64,000 nucleotides of DNA, from the NCBI GenBank assembly GCA_026692845.1, contig JAPLNM010000087.1:1-64000 (forward strand), given 5' to 3'. Within the stretch, counting starts at the first letter, position 1; the number at the start of each line of letters is the position of its first letter. The translations under genes were made by a program, and so were the position numbers. The notes below the pieces were generated by a model, which did no database searches, was not told the DNA's origin, and saw nothing but the letters and a program-made list of their open reading frames with translations. Source of the stretch: Planctomycetota bacterium. Its GTDB lineage: Bacteria > Planctomycetota > Planctomycetia > Pirellulales > Pirellulaceae. Positions 27,768 to 36,531 of this stretch are shown piece by piece.

Positions 27768-29095
27768 TTGTCGATTGCAGTTCCTAACTCCTCGACGACC
27801 TTCGGATAGTCCGTCGCTAGATTCTGTTCTTCCTGCGGGTCAGCGGCCAAATCATACAACTCCACGATACCCTCTTTCTCGATCGATGGATTCGGGACGA
27901 TCAACTTCCAGTTGCTCTGAATCGCCCATCGCCAACGCAAATTTTCCCCGGGTACATCGAGATCCTTGGCGTTGTGGGTAAAGCACTCCCCGAAAACGAT
28001 TTTTCGCGACCCTGTCGCCTCGCGATCCAACAAATCAAGCCCCGGTAGATCCTTGGGAACTTCGATCCCCACGGCCTTCAATACCGTAGGCATCAAATCG
28101 ATGCTGTGCGCAAAATCATCTGATTCCTTGGCCAAAATCTTACTCGGCCAACGTAGCATGATCGGTGTTCGCACTCCACCCTCATAAGGCGACTGCTTGG
28201 ACTTCGCAGCGTACTTCGATTGCTCCGGGTCTTGGATCCAACCGTTGTCGGTGACATAGACGACCAAGGTGTCTTTCGAAAGCCCTTTGGCCTCTAGCAC
28301 GCCCATGAGATCTCCGACCGTTTGATCGAACCACTCGACGTTCGCCCAATACTTGGCTACCGTTTCGCTCGAAGTAAGCGCCTTGGTGCGATCCAAATAC
28401 TTCGCCGGTGCATTGTGCGGATCATGCGGTAACATCGGTGCATACCAAACCATCCAAGGGCGTTTGTGCTCGGAGGCCATGTCGATGAAATCCTCGATCG
28501 GCTTGAGTGTCTTGCGGCCAATTTGCAAGCCCTCGTCTCCATGGCGTTCCCCACGAGTCATTCCATGCGTAAACCCACCATGCGAATAATGCCCCTGCCA
28601 AAACTTGCCCGTCTGCAACGTCAAATAGCCGTGCTCTTTGAGCAACCCAGGCAACGTCGCGACGGCTTGCATGTGCTGATTCATCCGCTCTCGGCCCAAC
28701 CGAAAAGCATCCGATTCCTGGAACGCTTTGCCCGAAAGCCCCGGTAGCATCGGCGGATCGTTGCTGGTGATCTTGTGCTCATGCGGATAGCGACCCGTCA
28801 AGATGGTCGCCAAACTAGGGCAACACAAACTCGACGGAACATAGCCTCGACGAAAGGTCAAACTATCCGCAGCAAGCCGATCCAAATGCGGCGTTTTTAT
28901 CTGCGGATGACCCATGAACCCGTAGTCGGTCCAAGCTTGATCGTCCGAGACGATCAGAACAATATTCGGCCTTGTCGCGATCGATTCGGCAGACCAAGCC
29001 ACCTGACAGATGCAGCAGGCGATGCACCCTACGAACAACCCAACGAGAAAACCAGCTTGACCAACCAGGTTTCGCAAGGATTGTCGAGGTCGCAT
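27737..29095 (-). CDS. Sulfatase-family protein with atypical active-site motif
   Basis: A 452-residue exported protein: signal peptide (about 1-36, hydrophobic GFLVGLFVGCIACCICQV), then the alkaline-phosphatase-fold metal site RPNIVLIVSDDQAWTDYGFMGHP. The modification site reads LCCPSLATILTGR: the cysteine that becomes formylglycine and the proline of CxPxR are present, but the arginine is replaced by leucine. Other sulfatase blocks (MLPHDPHNAP, TLVVYVTDNGW, PYEGGVRTPIMLRWP) are intact. Planctomycetes carry many sulfatases acting on marine sulfated glycans; the substrate here is unknown. Its ATG shares one base with the secA stop (TAATG). Confidence 0.88.
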   Translation of the reverse strand: MRPRQSLRNLVGQAGFLVGLFVGCIACCICQVAWSAESIATRPNIVLIVSDDQAWTDYGFMGHPQIKTPHLDRLAADSLTFRRGYVPSSLCCPSLATILTGRYPHEHKITSNDPPMLPGLSGKAFQESDAFRLGRERMNQHMQAVATLPGLLKEHGYLTLQTGKFWQGHYSHGGFTHGMTRGERHGDEGLQIGRKTLKPIEDFIDMASEHKRPWMVWYAPMLPHDPHNAPAKYLDRTKALTSSETVAKYWANVEWFDQTVGDLMGVLEAKGLSKDTLVVYVTDNGWIQDPEQSKYAAKSKQSPYEGGVRTPIMLRWPSKILAKESDDFAHSIDLMPTVLKAVGIEVPKDLPGLDLLDREATGSRKIVFGECFTHNAKDLDVPGENLRWRWAIQSNWKLIVPNPSIEKEGIVELYDLAADPQEEQNLATDYPKVVEELGTAIDNWWPACTPSR

Positions 29096-32000
29096 TACAC
29101 TTGCTTTCGCATGCAGCAGTTTTTGAATTTCTTACCCGAGCCGCATGGGCATGCGTCGTTGCGAGACGCCTTCTGACCGCGATTGCGGATCGTTACGGGC
29201 TCGGCAGAGACTGCCCCTGCTTGGTCGGCCGCTTTGATATCCTCAATCTGCTCTTCGGACATGAACTTCGAATCGTCGAAGGCATCATGCCGTGCACTGG
29301 TTTCAACAAATGAGCTTTCGACCATCCCCTCTTCGATGGCCTCCATTCGGAAGATCACATCCGTGATTTGTTCCCCAATCGAGAGCCACATCTGATCGAA
29401 CAATCGCATCCCTTCACGCTTGAACTCAACCTTAGGATCCATCTGCCCCATGCTGCGGAAACCGACGCTCGATCGGACATGGTCCATCGCCAGCAAGTGA
29501 TCCTTCCAACTGGAGTCCAAGGTTTGCAAGAGCACGGTGCGTTCCATCCGTCGAATCTCCGGATGGTAACGGTCTTCGAAGGCTTGGCTTAGCTTGGCTC
29601 GGCACTCGTCGCGCGTCATTCTGCTAAGCTCCGCTGCGCTGCCCTTCCATCCCAACTCGGTTTGCATCCACAGGGCCAACGACTCAGCAGAGTTTTGACC
29701 GGTGGCGAACTCAGACATCCGCCTCGATTCGTTGCGACCAAAGACTTCATCAAGCTTTGATAAGGCCGTCTCCCAAACCGAGTGCGATTTGATCGACTGA
29801 GTGCGACTGATTTCCATCAAAACATCGAAAGGATGATCCGGATCCACCCGCAGCTTGTCCAATACATTCGGGTCCTGGAAACGAGCCGATGCCCATTGCG
29901 CTAAGGCTTCGCCGTCGACGGTGAAACTATTCGGACCGGTTTGCTCACGGAAGCGATGGAAACCGACCAAGACCGGGAATTGAACCTCGCGATCGAAGTA
30001 AGCCTTCTCGGCCGCATCGAGCATGATCTTTTTGATCGACTCAGGCTCGGCTCCCTTGAGCTCGACCGGATCGACGCTGATCCCGAACTTGCTTTTCATC
30101 CAAGCCGACAACATGTTGTTGCCGTACTCAGGATCCAAAAAGCTATCCCCTTCACTCAGGTCGATCGCATCGATAAAGGTGTTCGCCTTGCCGATGAACT
30201 CTTCGTCCATGCGATCCCGCTCGACTTTCTTAAGCATCCCAACTGTGTAATGGGTGTTAAAGCGATTGTTGACCCACTTGGCCATCGCATCCCAATTCCA
30301 CTCCGATTGCTCCTCCTCGCTCGGTAAATTCTCGTCGATCGCGTCGAGGATCTGCGTCTCTGCAACGCGCTCGGCCTGGTCCTTGGCATACACAACGGCC
30401 ACCGAAGGCTCAATGCCACGGAAGTCTTTGGCCTCGAGTTGCACTCCGAGTCTCGGACCAGCCCAACGCGCATAGGACTCCGGACCGAACATCGGGTCGC
30501 TGAATTGGTCGACATTCGACTCGATTTGCTCACGGAGTTGTTGCATCACCAACTCGCGACAACTCTTGCCCTCGAGGACTTGTTGGCGATACGTGTAAAC
30601 CCGCTTTCGCTGGAAGTCCATCACCTCATCGTACTCAAGAAGGTTCTTGCGGGCCTCAAAATGCCGCTCCTCAACCTTCTTCTGAGCACCCGAAATCCGC
30701 TTGGATACATAGGGGCTCTCGATCGCCTCGCCATTGCCCATCCCCATGCGCTGCATCATGTTTCGAACCCAGTCGCCTGCGAAGATTCGCATCAGGTCAT
30801 CTTCGAGGGACAGGAAAAAGCGACTCGAACCGGGATCTCCCTGGCGACCGCAACGACCGCGAAGCTGAAGATCGATTCGACGCGATTCGTGACGCTCCGT
30901 CCCGATGACATACAAGCCGCCGAGGTCGCGCACGTAATCCCCCTGCTTCTCCATGTTTTCGGTTTCTTTGATCTGCTTGACCAACTCCTCCCACTCTTCC
31001 TTCGGAACATCCAGTCGTGTCTGGTACGTGTTCTGTAGTTGGGCCCAAGCCTTCGTTTCGGCGTTGCCTCCAAGGATGATGTCCGTACCGCGACCTGCCA
31101 TGTTCGTTGCGATGGTCACCGAATGGACTCGGCCCGCTTGCGCGATGATATCGGCCTCTCGCTTGTGAGCCTTGGCATTGAGCACCTCGTGCTTGACTCC
31201 ACGATGCTCAAGCAATGCAGATAGTTTTTCGCTTTTCTCGATAGAAACCGTACCTATCAAAATCGGCCGTCCGGCTCGTTCGATACTCTGAACCTCCGAC
31301 TTGGCGATTTCGACGACTTCCTGTGAGTCGGCCTTTTTGAACGACAAACTCGTGTCGGTCTCACGGGTGATGTTGCCAATAAGAGATCCCCGCTTGCGAT
31401 CCTTGAACTCGATCGTGTCGTGCTTGTTGACCCGATCGATCTCCTCGGCAACCGCTTCGTATTTCTCCTTCTCAGACAAATAAATCGCGTCTGGAAACTC
31501 AATCCGTTGCAAACGTCGGTTCGAAGGGATCTCGACAACACCGAGATTGTAGATTTTGCTGAACTCCTGCGCTTCGGTCATCGCAGTTCCAGTCATCCCC
31601 GAAAGCTTCTTGTAAAGCTTGAAGAAGTTTTGAAGCGTGATGGTCGCTAACGTCTGCGTTTCCTCTTTGATCTTGACCCCTTCTTTGGCCTCGACCGATT
31701 GGTGCAAACCATCGGACCATTGGCGACCCTCCATGAGCCGGCCTGTAAACTCGTCGACAATGATGATCTCACCGTCGCGGTTAACATAGTTCACGTCCCG
31801 ACGATACAGATGGTGGGCCTTGAGCGCGTTGTCGATCAAGTGAGGCCACTCCATGTTGCCCACCGTGTAGAAACTTTCCACACCGGCCAATCGCTCCGCT
31901 TCGCGAACTCCAGTGTCGGTCAAGTTGACCGTGTGGTCTTTCTCGTTGACGATGAAGTGCTCTTCTCGCACCAGCCCCTTGGCAACGCGATCCGCTTCGG

Positions 32001-32796
32001 TGTACTTGGCCGCGTCGCGCATCGCCGGGCCCGATATGATCAACGGCGTACGCGCTTCATCGATCAAGATATTGTCGACTTCGTCGATGATCGCATAGTG
32101 CAACGGGCCTTGGACCTGTTGCATGTAACTCGGGAATCGATCGTCCCCTCGGGAAGCCATACGCATGTTATCGCGCAAGTAATCGAAACCCAGTTCGTTG
32201 TTCGTCGCGTAAGTGATATCCGAGGCGTAAGCCTTTTGACGCTGATCGTTATCCATTCCGCTTTGGATGTTGCCGACGGTCAATCCCAAGCCCATGTAAA
32301 GCGGGGCCATCCACTCCATGTCCCGACGGGCCAAGTAATCATTGACCGTCACGACGTGGACCCCTTTGCCCTCCAAAGCATTCAGGTAGGCAGGAAGGGT
32401 CGCCACTAGCGTCTTGCCTTCGCCGGTGATCATTTCGGCGATGTTTCCACCATTGAGGACCATCCCACCGACGAGTTGGACATCGTAGTGCCGCATTTTA
32501 AGGAATCGCCGGCCACCTTCGCGACAAACCGCAAAGGCCTCGACCAAAATGTCATCGAGACTTTGGCCATCGACGAGCCGTTGGCGGAACCGAACGGTTT
32601 GTTCTCGAAGTTCCGCATCGGACAAGGCAGTCATACGCGGTTCGAGTTCCCCGATGCGTCGGGCCAATTCGCCGTAACGTTTGAGCTGACGGGAGTTTGC
32701 AGATCCGAAAAGGACCGTGATGCCACGGTCAAACCCAGTCAGAACCCCATTGACAGCATTGGTGGTGCCTTCCCAGAGTTTCTCGATAAATTCCAT
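29095..32796 (-). CDS. secA: Protein translocase ATPase SecA, enlarged
   Basis: The motor of the Sec export pathway. At 1233 residues it is about 330 longer than E. coli SecA (901). Walker A is at 124-129 (GEGKTL), followed by [16 protein letters not shown], the DEAD-type [17 protein letters not shown], the GYY-like [35 protein letters not shown] region and [13 protein letters not shown]. The C-terminal zinc-binding SEC-C motif ([13 protein letters not shown]) ends the protein. There are two extra segments: ~55 residues near 455-510 just before GRPILIGT, and a long expansion of the helical wing/scaffold region about residues 760-1060. It heads a same-strand chain with the sulfatase and ABC exporter genes. 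Confidence 0.96.
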   Translation of the reverse strand: [1233 protein letters not shown]

Positions 32797-33478
32797 GTTT
32801 CAAATGCCGAATGAAAGGACGAACCAAGGACCCTGCGACGTACGGACCTTGAGGATTGTAAGCAATATGCGTGTTTTTCCGAAGACCTAAGCCATCGAGG
32901 TTAGCGATTCGCATCGAGTGCGTCAATTGAAGCCCCCAATTGAAGCCCCCAGGGCCTGCTACGGACCGCTTGCAAATCCCAGCCTCGCGAGCGGCACTCT
33001 GGTGGAAGGCACCACGGCACTCAGGTGCCAGGCGCCCAGCATTTTCAAGAAAGTGTGGGTTTGTAGGCTAAGGATTTCGGTTCTTCAGGGGATTTAATGG
33101 CTATCCTCTGGAGAATCGTTGGGGACCAGAATGTCTGGCCAAGGCGCCAAGCTCGCAAAGCGAAACAGAATCCGTTGTTGCACCGAACCCTTTTTTCGCT
33201 AGCTGTTCCAAAGACTTGTTTCCTTGCGTGCCACCACCTAGAAACAGTTTTGTTTATGCAGCTATTCAGAATAGGCTGAATCCGCACCAGGAGTTTCTTG
33301 CCTAGCTCTTCAAAACAACTGGGGACAGTCCCCGAGTTTTTAATCGTAAAACGCTTGCAAATCGCAGCAGATGCCTGTAGGTGCCACAATGCCTTTAGAT
33401 GCCAGGCACAAAAAACCCGACCTGCTGCCGTAGGGGAGCTAATCGAAACACCGTGCGTCCTTAGTTGCCGTCCTTAGG

Positions 33479-33538
33479 TGCCGTCCTTAGGTGCCAGGCA
33501 CCAAACAGTGCCGTCCTTAGGTGCCAGGCACCAAACAG
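33479..33538. repeat. Two 30-bp tandem copies carrying the GTGCCAGGCAC palindrome
   Basis: Two identical 30-bp units (33479-33508 and 33509-33538), each with the core GGTGCCAGGCACC. Partial copies (CCGTCCTTAG plus GTGCC) precede them from about 33455. Isolated copies of the core occur at 33023-33036 and 33399-33409. Confidence 0.93.
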
Positions 33539-33603
33539 AGCCGACTTGCCGCAGTAAAATCTCTAATTAAAAGCAACTCAGGACAGCCCTCGGGTTTAAG
33601 GAT

Positions 33604-33667
33604 ACAACGTCTATAGGTGCCAGGCACTCGCTGTAACAACGTCTATAGGTGCCAGGCACTCGCTGTA
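33604..33667. repeat. Two 32-bp tandem copies carrying the GTGCCAGGCAC palindrome
   Basis: Two identical 32-bp units (33604-33635 and 33636-33667) with a different flank from the 30-bp pair but the same GGTGCCAGGCAC core, showing that the palindrome is the mobile or conserved part. Confidence 0.93.
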
Positions 33668-33881
33668 AGACTTACTCAGAAGAGGTTGATCCGCACTAGG
33701 AACTTCTTGCTTGGCTCTTCGACTTGGCGAACTTAGCGCCCTTGCGGTGAGTTTGGGACACTTTCCGACGCCGATTTGGCTTGGGAGCAGGGATCAGAAC
33801 AGGATCAGACCCAAAGAAAGGACGGGACCAAAGAAAGGAACCGGGTTTGCGAAGCACTCAGAGCAAGTTGCAGTAGAAGGG

Positions 33882-34196
33882 CTAATCTAGATTCCGGAGG
33901 GCTTCGTCGAGCTGATTAAGCGTCGATTCGACGCTAATGGCTGCATTGGCCTGTGGGCTGCCGATTGGTATGGAGATTTGCCCGCAAGCCATGGGCCTTT
34001 GGTAGCCCAGCGATCGGACCACCTCGAGAATCTCGCTGCAGGTAGGAAATTTCCTTCCGCTCGACTGCTTATAACGCTCCAAAGCCTGCATGAACTCCAA
34101 CTCGTCGGCGGTGTAGTCTCGCTCGCAGGTCGTCGGATCAATTTGCTTGCGCTTGGTGGATTTGTGGTACTTGCGACCGGCAGGAGCTTGGAACAT
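33882..34196 (-). CDS. Small conserved-looking hypothetical protein
   Basis: 104 residues, basic N-terminus ([14 protein letters not shown]) then a compact helical core, [28 protein letters not shown] and [13 protein letters not shown]. From memory, small planctomycete proteins with an RDYTxDExEFMxAxxxYKxxSGRxFPTxSExLEVxRSLGY pattern are common, so I take it as real; no function is known to me. An AGAGG sequence lies about 8 bases before the ATG. It stands alone, separated from secA by the repeat island. The C-terminal tail (after PMACGQI) looks unconserved. Confidence 0.65.
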   Translation of the reverse strand: MFQAPAGRKYHKSTKRKQIDPTTCERDYTADELEFMQALERYKQSSGRKFPTCSEILEVVRSLGYQRPMACGQISIPIGSPQANAAISVESTLNQLDEALRNLD

Positions 34197-34578
34197 CTAA
34201 AAACCTCTTTGACACGGAACTTGGATAGCAGTGTTTTGAATAGGAATAGGAAAGCTGGCGGTGCGATCCGCACAACCGTCGGCTTTTACCGACACGCTAA
34301 GGATGCCCGACAAGCTTTGCGCTGCGGGTAAAGTCTTGAGAAAAACGCTCAACAACCTCGACGATTTCTTTGACGGTTTCGGATGGTGCTACGTTTGACG
34401 ATCGTCGCGGTAGGAACCGGTGGGTCTTTGCCCAAAAACACCGGCGTCGAGCCCCTAAATCTGTTATAAACGTCTTATCCGATCGCCAAGCGACCTGATG
34501 GCCAGACGACCAGATGGCCAAGCCAAGCGCTCGAACTTAATTACCTAAATCTCTTTCCTCCCTTGAGGTTGATCAGAC
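34197..34578. other. Intergenic region upstream of the DUF1559 gene
   Basis: A 382-base gap holding the divergent 5' regions of the small hypothetical gene and the DUF1559 gene. Near 34489-34524 there are short imperfect copies of a CCAGA/GATGGCCA sequence. I see no gene or RNA here. Confidence 0.6.
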
Positions 34579-36204
34579 ATGCGACGACTTCTCAGCATTC
34601 TTGGAGCCCTGGCGATTTTCCAAATCGGATTTTTATTCCAGACCGGATCCTTGCTCATCGCCCAGCAGATCGCTCCCCCTGAGCGTTTCGGCGATATCCC
34701 GAGTGATTCGATCGGAGCCTTCTCGCTCGACTTCGGAAAGATGCGGTCGAACAAGGACTTTGAACTCTGGCCCTGGGAAGTTCTCGATATCGCCGCGAAA
34801 GAACAACTTGGAATCCAGTTGGATCAGATTGAGGCCATCGACGGAATGGTACTCATGCCGAGCCCCGATCCCGAGTTCGGTTTGTCGATCCGCACCAAGG
34901 TTCCCTTCGACATCGCGGATTTGCCTGATCCATTGCTCACTCCCGTCGAGCGTGCTGCCAAGGACGCACAAATGCGGTTCCGAGACTTTGCCGATAACCC
35001 CTTGATGCGGGTCATGCAGCGAGAGCCTCAACGCGTCTTGCTCGGGACCCAAGGAGCCTTGCGTCGAATGACAAGCACGCGTCTGCAACCGGGTGGCGAA
35101 TTCATCGGGCTTGTTCAAAAAAGCCCTGCGATGTTCAAGATGGCGATCAACCTCCAGAGCCTTCGCGATCTTGCCTCTGCATTGGTTCTTACCGAAGAGC
35201 TCCAGATCCCCCCTGAGCTGAATGAAGACATCGAGCAAATCATCGACCTGACCGACAATGTCTTGGTCGAATTCTATCGCGATCCGGCCAATGCCCTGCG
35301 TGCGAGCCTGGGAACCAGCGGCGCAGACAAGACCGAATTGCTCAGCAAATCGCTTTTGCGAATCCGTCGCCAATTGACCGATTTGGTCATGGAGCAAACC
35401 ACTCAGGAAATGCAGCTCGATGATTCGGTGTCGACCGAAATGAAGCAAGCGATCCGAAGCTACATGAATCGCATTCGCAAGTATATCGATAACGAGGCGA
35501 TGTGGAGCATCCAAGAGGATCGCTTGGTCATGCAATTCGAAAGCTCGATGCTAGTCAACTACCAAATCATCGGGGTTCTGAGCGGTTTGCTTCTACCGGC
35601 CGTCCAAGCCGCCCGCGAGTCGGCTCGCCGAATGCAATCATTGAACAACGTCAGACAGATCATGCTTTCGATGCACAACTACCATGATGCAAACGGCAAA
35701 TTCCCAGCCCAGGCTATCGCCCAGGGTGACGGCGATCCTTTGCTCAGTTGGCGCGTTGCGATCCTCCCTTATTTGGGAGAACAAGCCCTCTACAATCAAT
35801 TTCACCTTGATGAGCCTTGGGACAGCGATCACAACATCAAGTTACTCGAAAAAATGCCTGAGGTGTTCCGAAACCCTTCGGACCTTCTGGAAGCTGGCAT
35901 AACGACCTACCTAGTGCCCTTGGGCAAGGGGGTTGGCCTAAGCTCCGAGGGACTCAAGATGCGAGATATCACCGATGGAACCTCAAACACCTTGGCCGTC
36001 CTGGACGTCGATCCTGAACTGGGAGTGCCTTGGACCAAACCTGACGATTTAGACATCCGCCAAAACGATTGGTTGGATTGGTTGCGGGCCGAGGGATCCA
36101 ACGCAGGATTCTTCGACGGAAGCGCGCGCGTCATCGATTTGGAAACCGATCCGCAGATGCTCGGCGCTTTGATGACCTATGCCGGCGGCGAAGTCGTTCC
36201 GTAA
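34579..36204 (+). CDS. Exported DUF1559-domain protein
   Basis: 541 residues beginning with a signal peptide (MRRLLSILGALAIFQIGFLF...LLIAQQ). The N-terminal two thirds (about 30-335) is an unrecognised domain. The C-terminal third matches the DUF1559 (SBP_bac_10) pattern: SARRMQSLNNVRQIMLSMHNYHDANGKFPA, LSWRVAILPYLGEQALYNQFHLDEPWDSDHN, DGTSNTLAVLDVD and NAGFFDGSARVID. Most planctomycete DUF1559 proteins begin with a type IV pilin-like GFTLVE segment; this one has the domain without it, fused behind another domain. Function unknown. Confidence 0.85.
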   Translation: MRRLLSILGALAIFQIGFLFQTGSLLIAQQIAPPERFGDIPSDSIGAFSLDFGKMRSNKDFELWPWEVLDIAAKEQLGIQLDQIEAIDGMVLMPSPDPEFGLSIRTKVPFDIADLPDPLLTPVERAAKDAQMRFRDFADNPLMRVMQREPQRVLLGTQGALRRMTSTRLQPGGEFIGLVQKSPAMFKMAINLQSLRDLASALVLTEELQIPPELNEDIEQIIDLTDNVLVEFYRDPANALRASLGTSGADKTELLSKSLLRIRRQLTDLVMEQTTQEMQLDDSVSTEMKQAIRSYMNRIRKYIDNEAMWSIQEDRLVMQFESSMLVNYQIIGVLSGLLLPAVQAARESARRMQSLNNVRQIMLSMHNYHDANGKFPAQAIAQGDGDPLLSWRVAILPYLGEQALYNQFHLDEPWDSDHNIKLLEKMPEVFRNPSDLLEAGITTYLVPLGKGVGLSSEGLKMRDITDGTSNTLAVLDVDPELGVPWTKPDDLDIRQNDWLDWLRAEGSNAGFFDGSARVIDLETDPQMLGALMTYAGGEVVP

Positions 36205-36531
36205 GCACCTTTGTTTTCCCTGGGATGTTTTCCCTGGGATGTTTTCCCTGGAATGTTTTCCCTGGAATGTTTTCCCTGGGACTTTCGCAGGCAGGAAGAC
36301 CGCGCAGGATCCGACCGAGCGCGGGAACTATTGGGCGTTTGCCCAAGCGACCTGCGAGCCGACTCAGGACCCGCCCTGCTGCGGCTTAGTCAACGTCAGC
36401 TTTTGCAATTCTGTTGATTCGAGTGTCCTCAAAGGGCTCAATCTTGATTATATTAGAGGACCAACGCCGGCTGATTCGCCAGCACTGCTGTTGGTCCAGT
36501 TCCACTTTTCTTCGAAAGCACCGCAATTCTC
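36205..36531. other. Leader of the ExbB/ExbD gene cluster
   Basis: A 327-base region between the DUF1559 gene and exbB containing the 14-bp tandem repeat and then ordinary sequence with an AT-rich patch near 36440-36455 that could be part of a promoter. No gene is visible; overlapping open frames here are low-complexity translations of the repeat. Confidence 0.6.
36212..36281. repeat. Five 14-bp tandem repeats
   Basis: Five units of TGTTTTCCCTGGRA (three end GGGA, two end GGAA), starting 8 bases after the DUF1559 stop. The two variant units are adjacent in the middle, suggesting expansion after a single base change. Confidence 0.95.

Larger units (their letters stand above)
32797..33881. other. 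Gene-poor, repeat-rich island
   Basis: About 1.1 kb between the secA start and the small gene at 33.9-34.2 kb. It carries several copies of a near-palindrome GGTGCCAGGCACC, one GGGGACAGTCCCC palindrome (33321-33333), and two pairs of 30- and 32-bp tandem copies built around the first motif. The secA promoter should lie at its left end. No open frame here has recognisable protein character, apart from a weak 53-codon GTG frame on the minus strand (33696-33857). Confidence 0.8.

Noticed and set aside
33321-33333. CRISPR-like array in the repeat island
   Set aside because: Repeats are palindromic cores in short tandem units without regular unique spacers, and no cas genes are present.
33696-33857. 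A 53-codon GTG frame on the minus strand with a Lys/Arg-rich end (RRRKVSQTHRKGAKFAKSKSQ)
   Set aside because: No clear ribosome site, repeated AAAGAAAGGA blocks within it, and no match to ribosomal L32 or any small basic protein I know; it sits in the repeat island.
34297-34521. A 74-codon minus-strand frame upstream of the DUF1559 gene
   Set aside because: Composition is irregular, no homology pattern, and it overlaps short GATGGCCA repeats.
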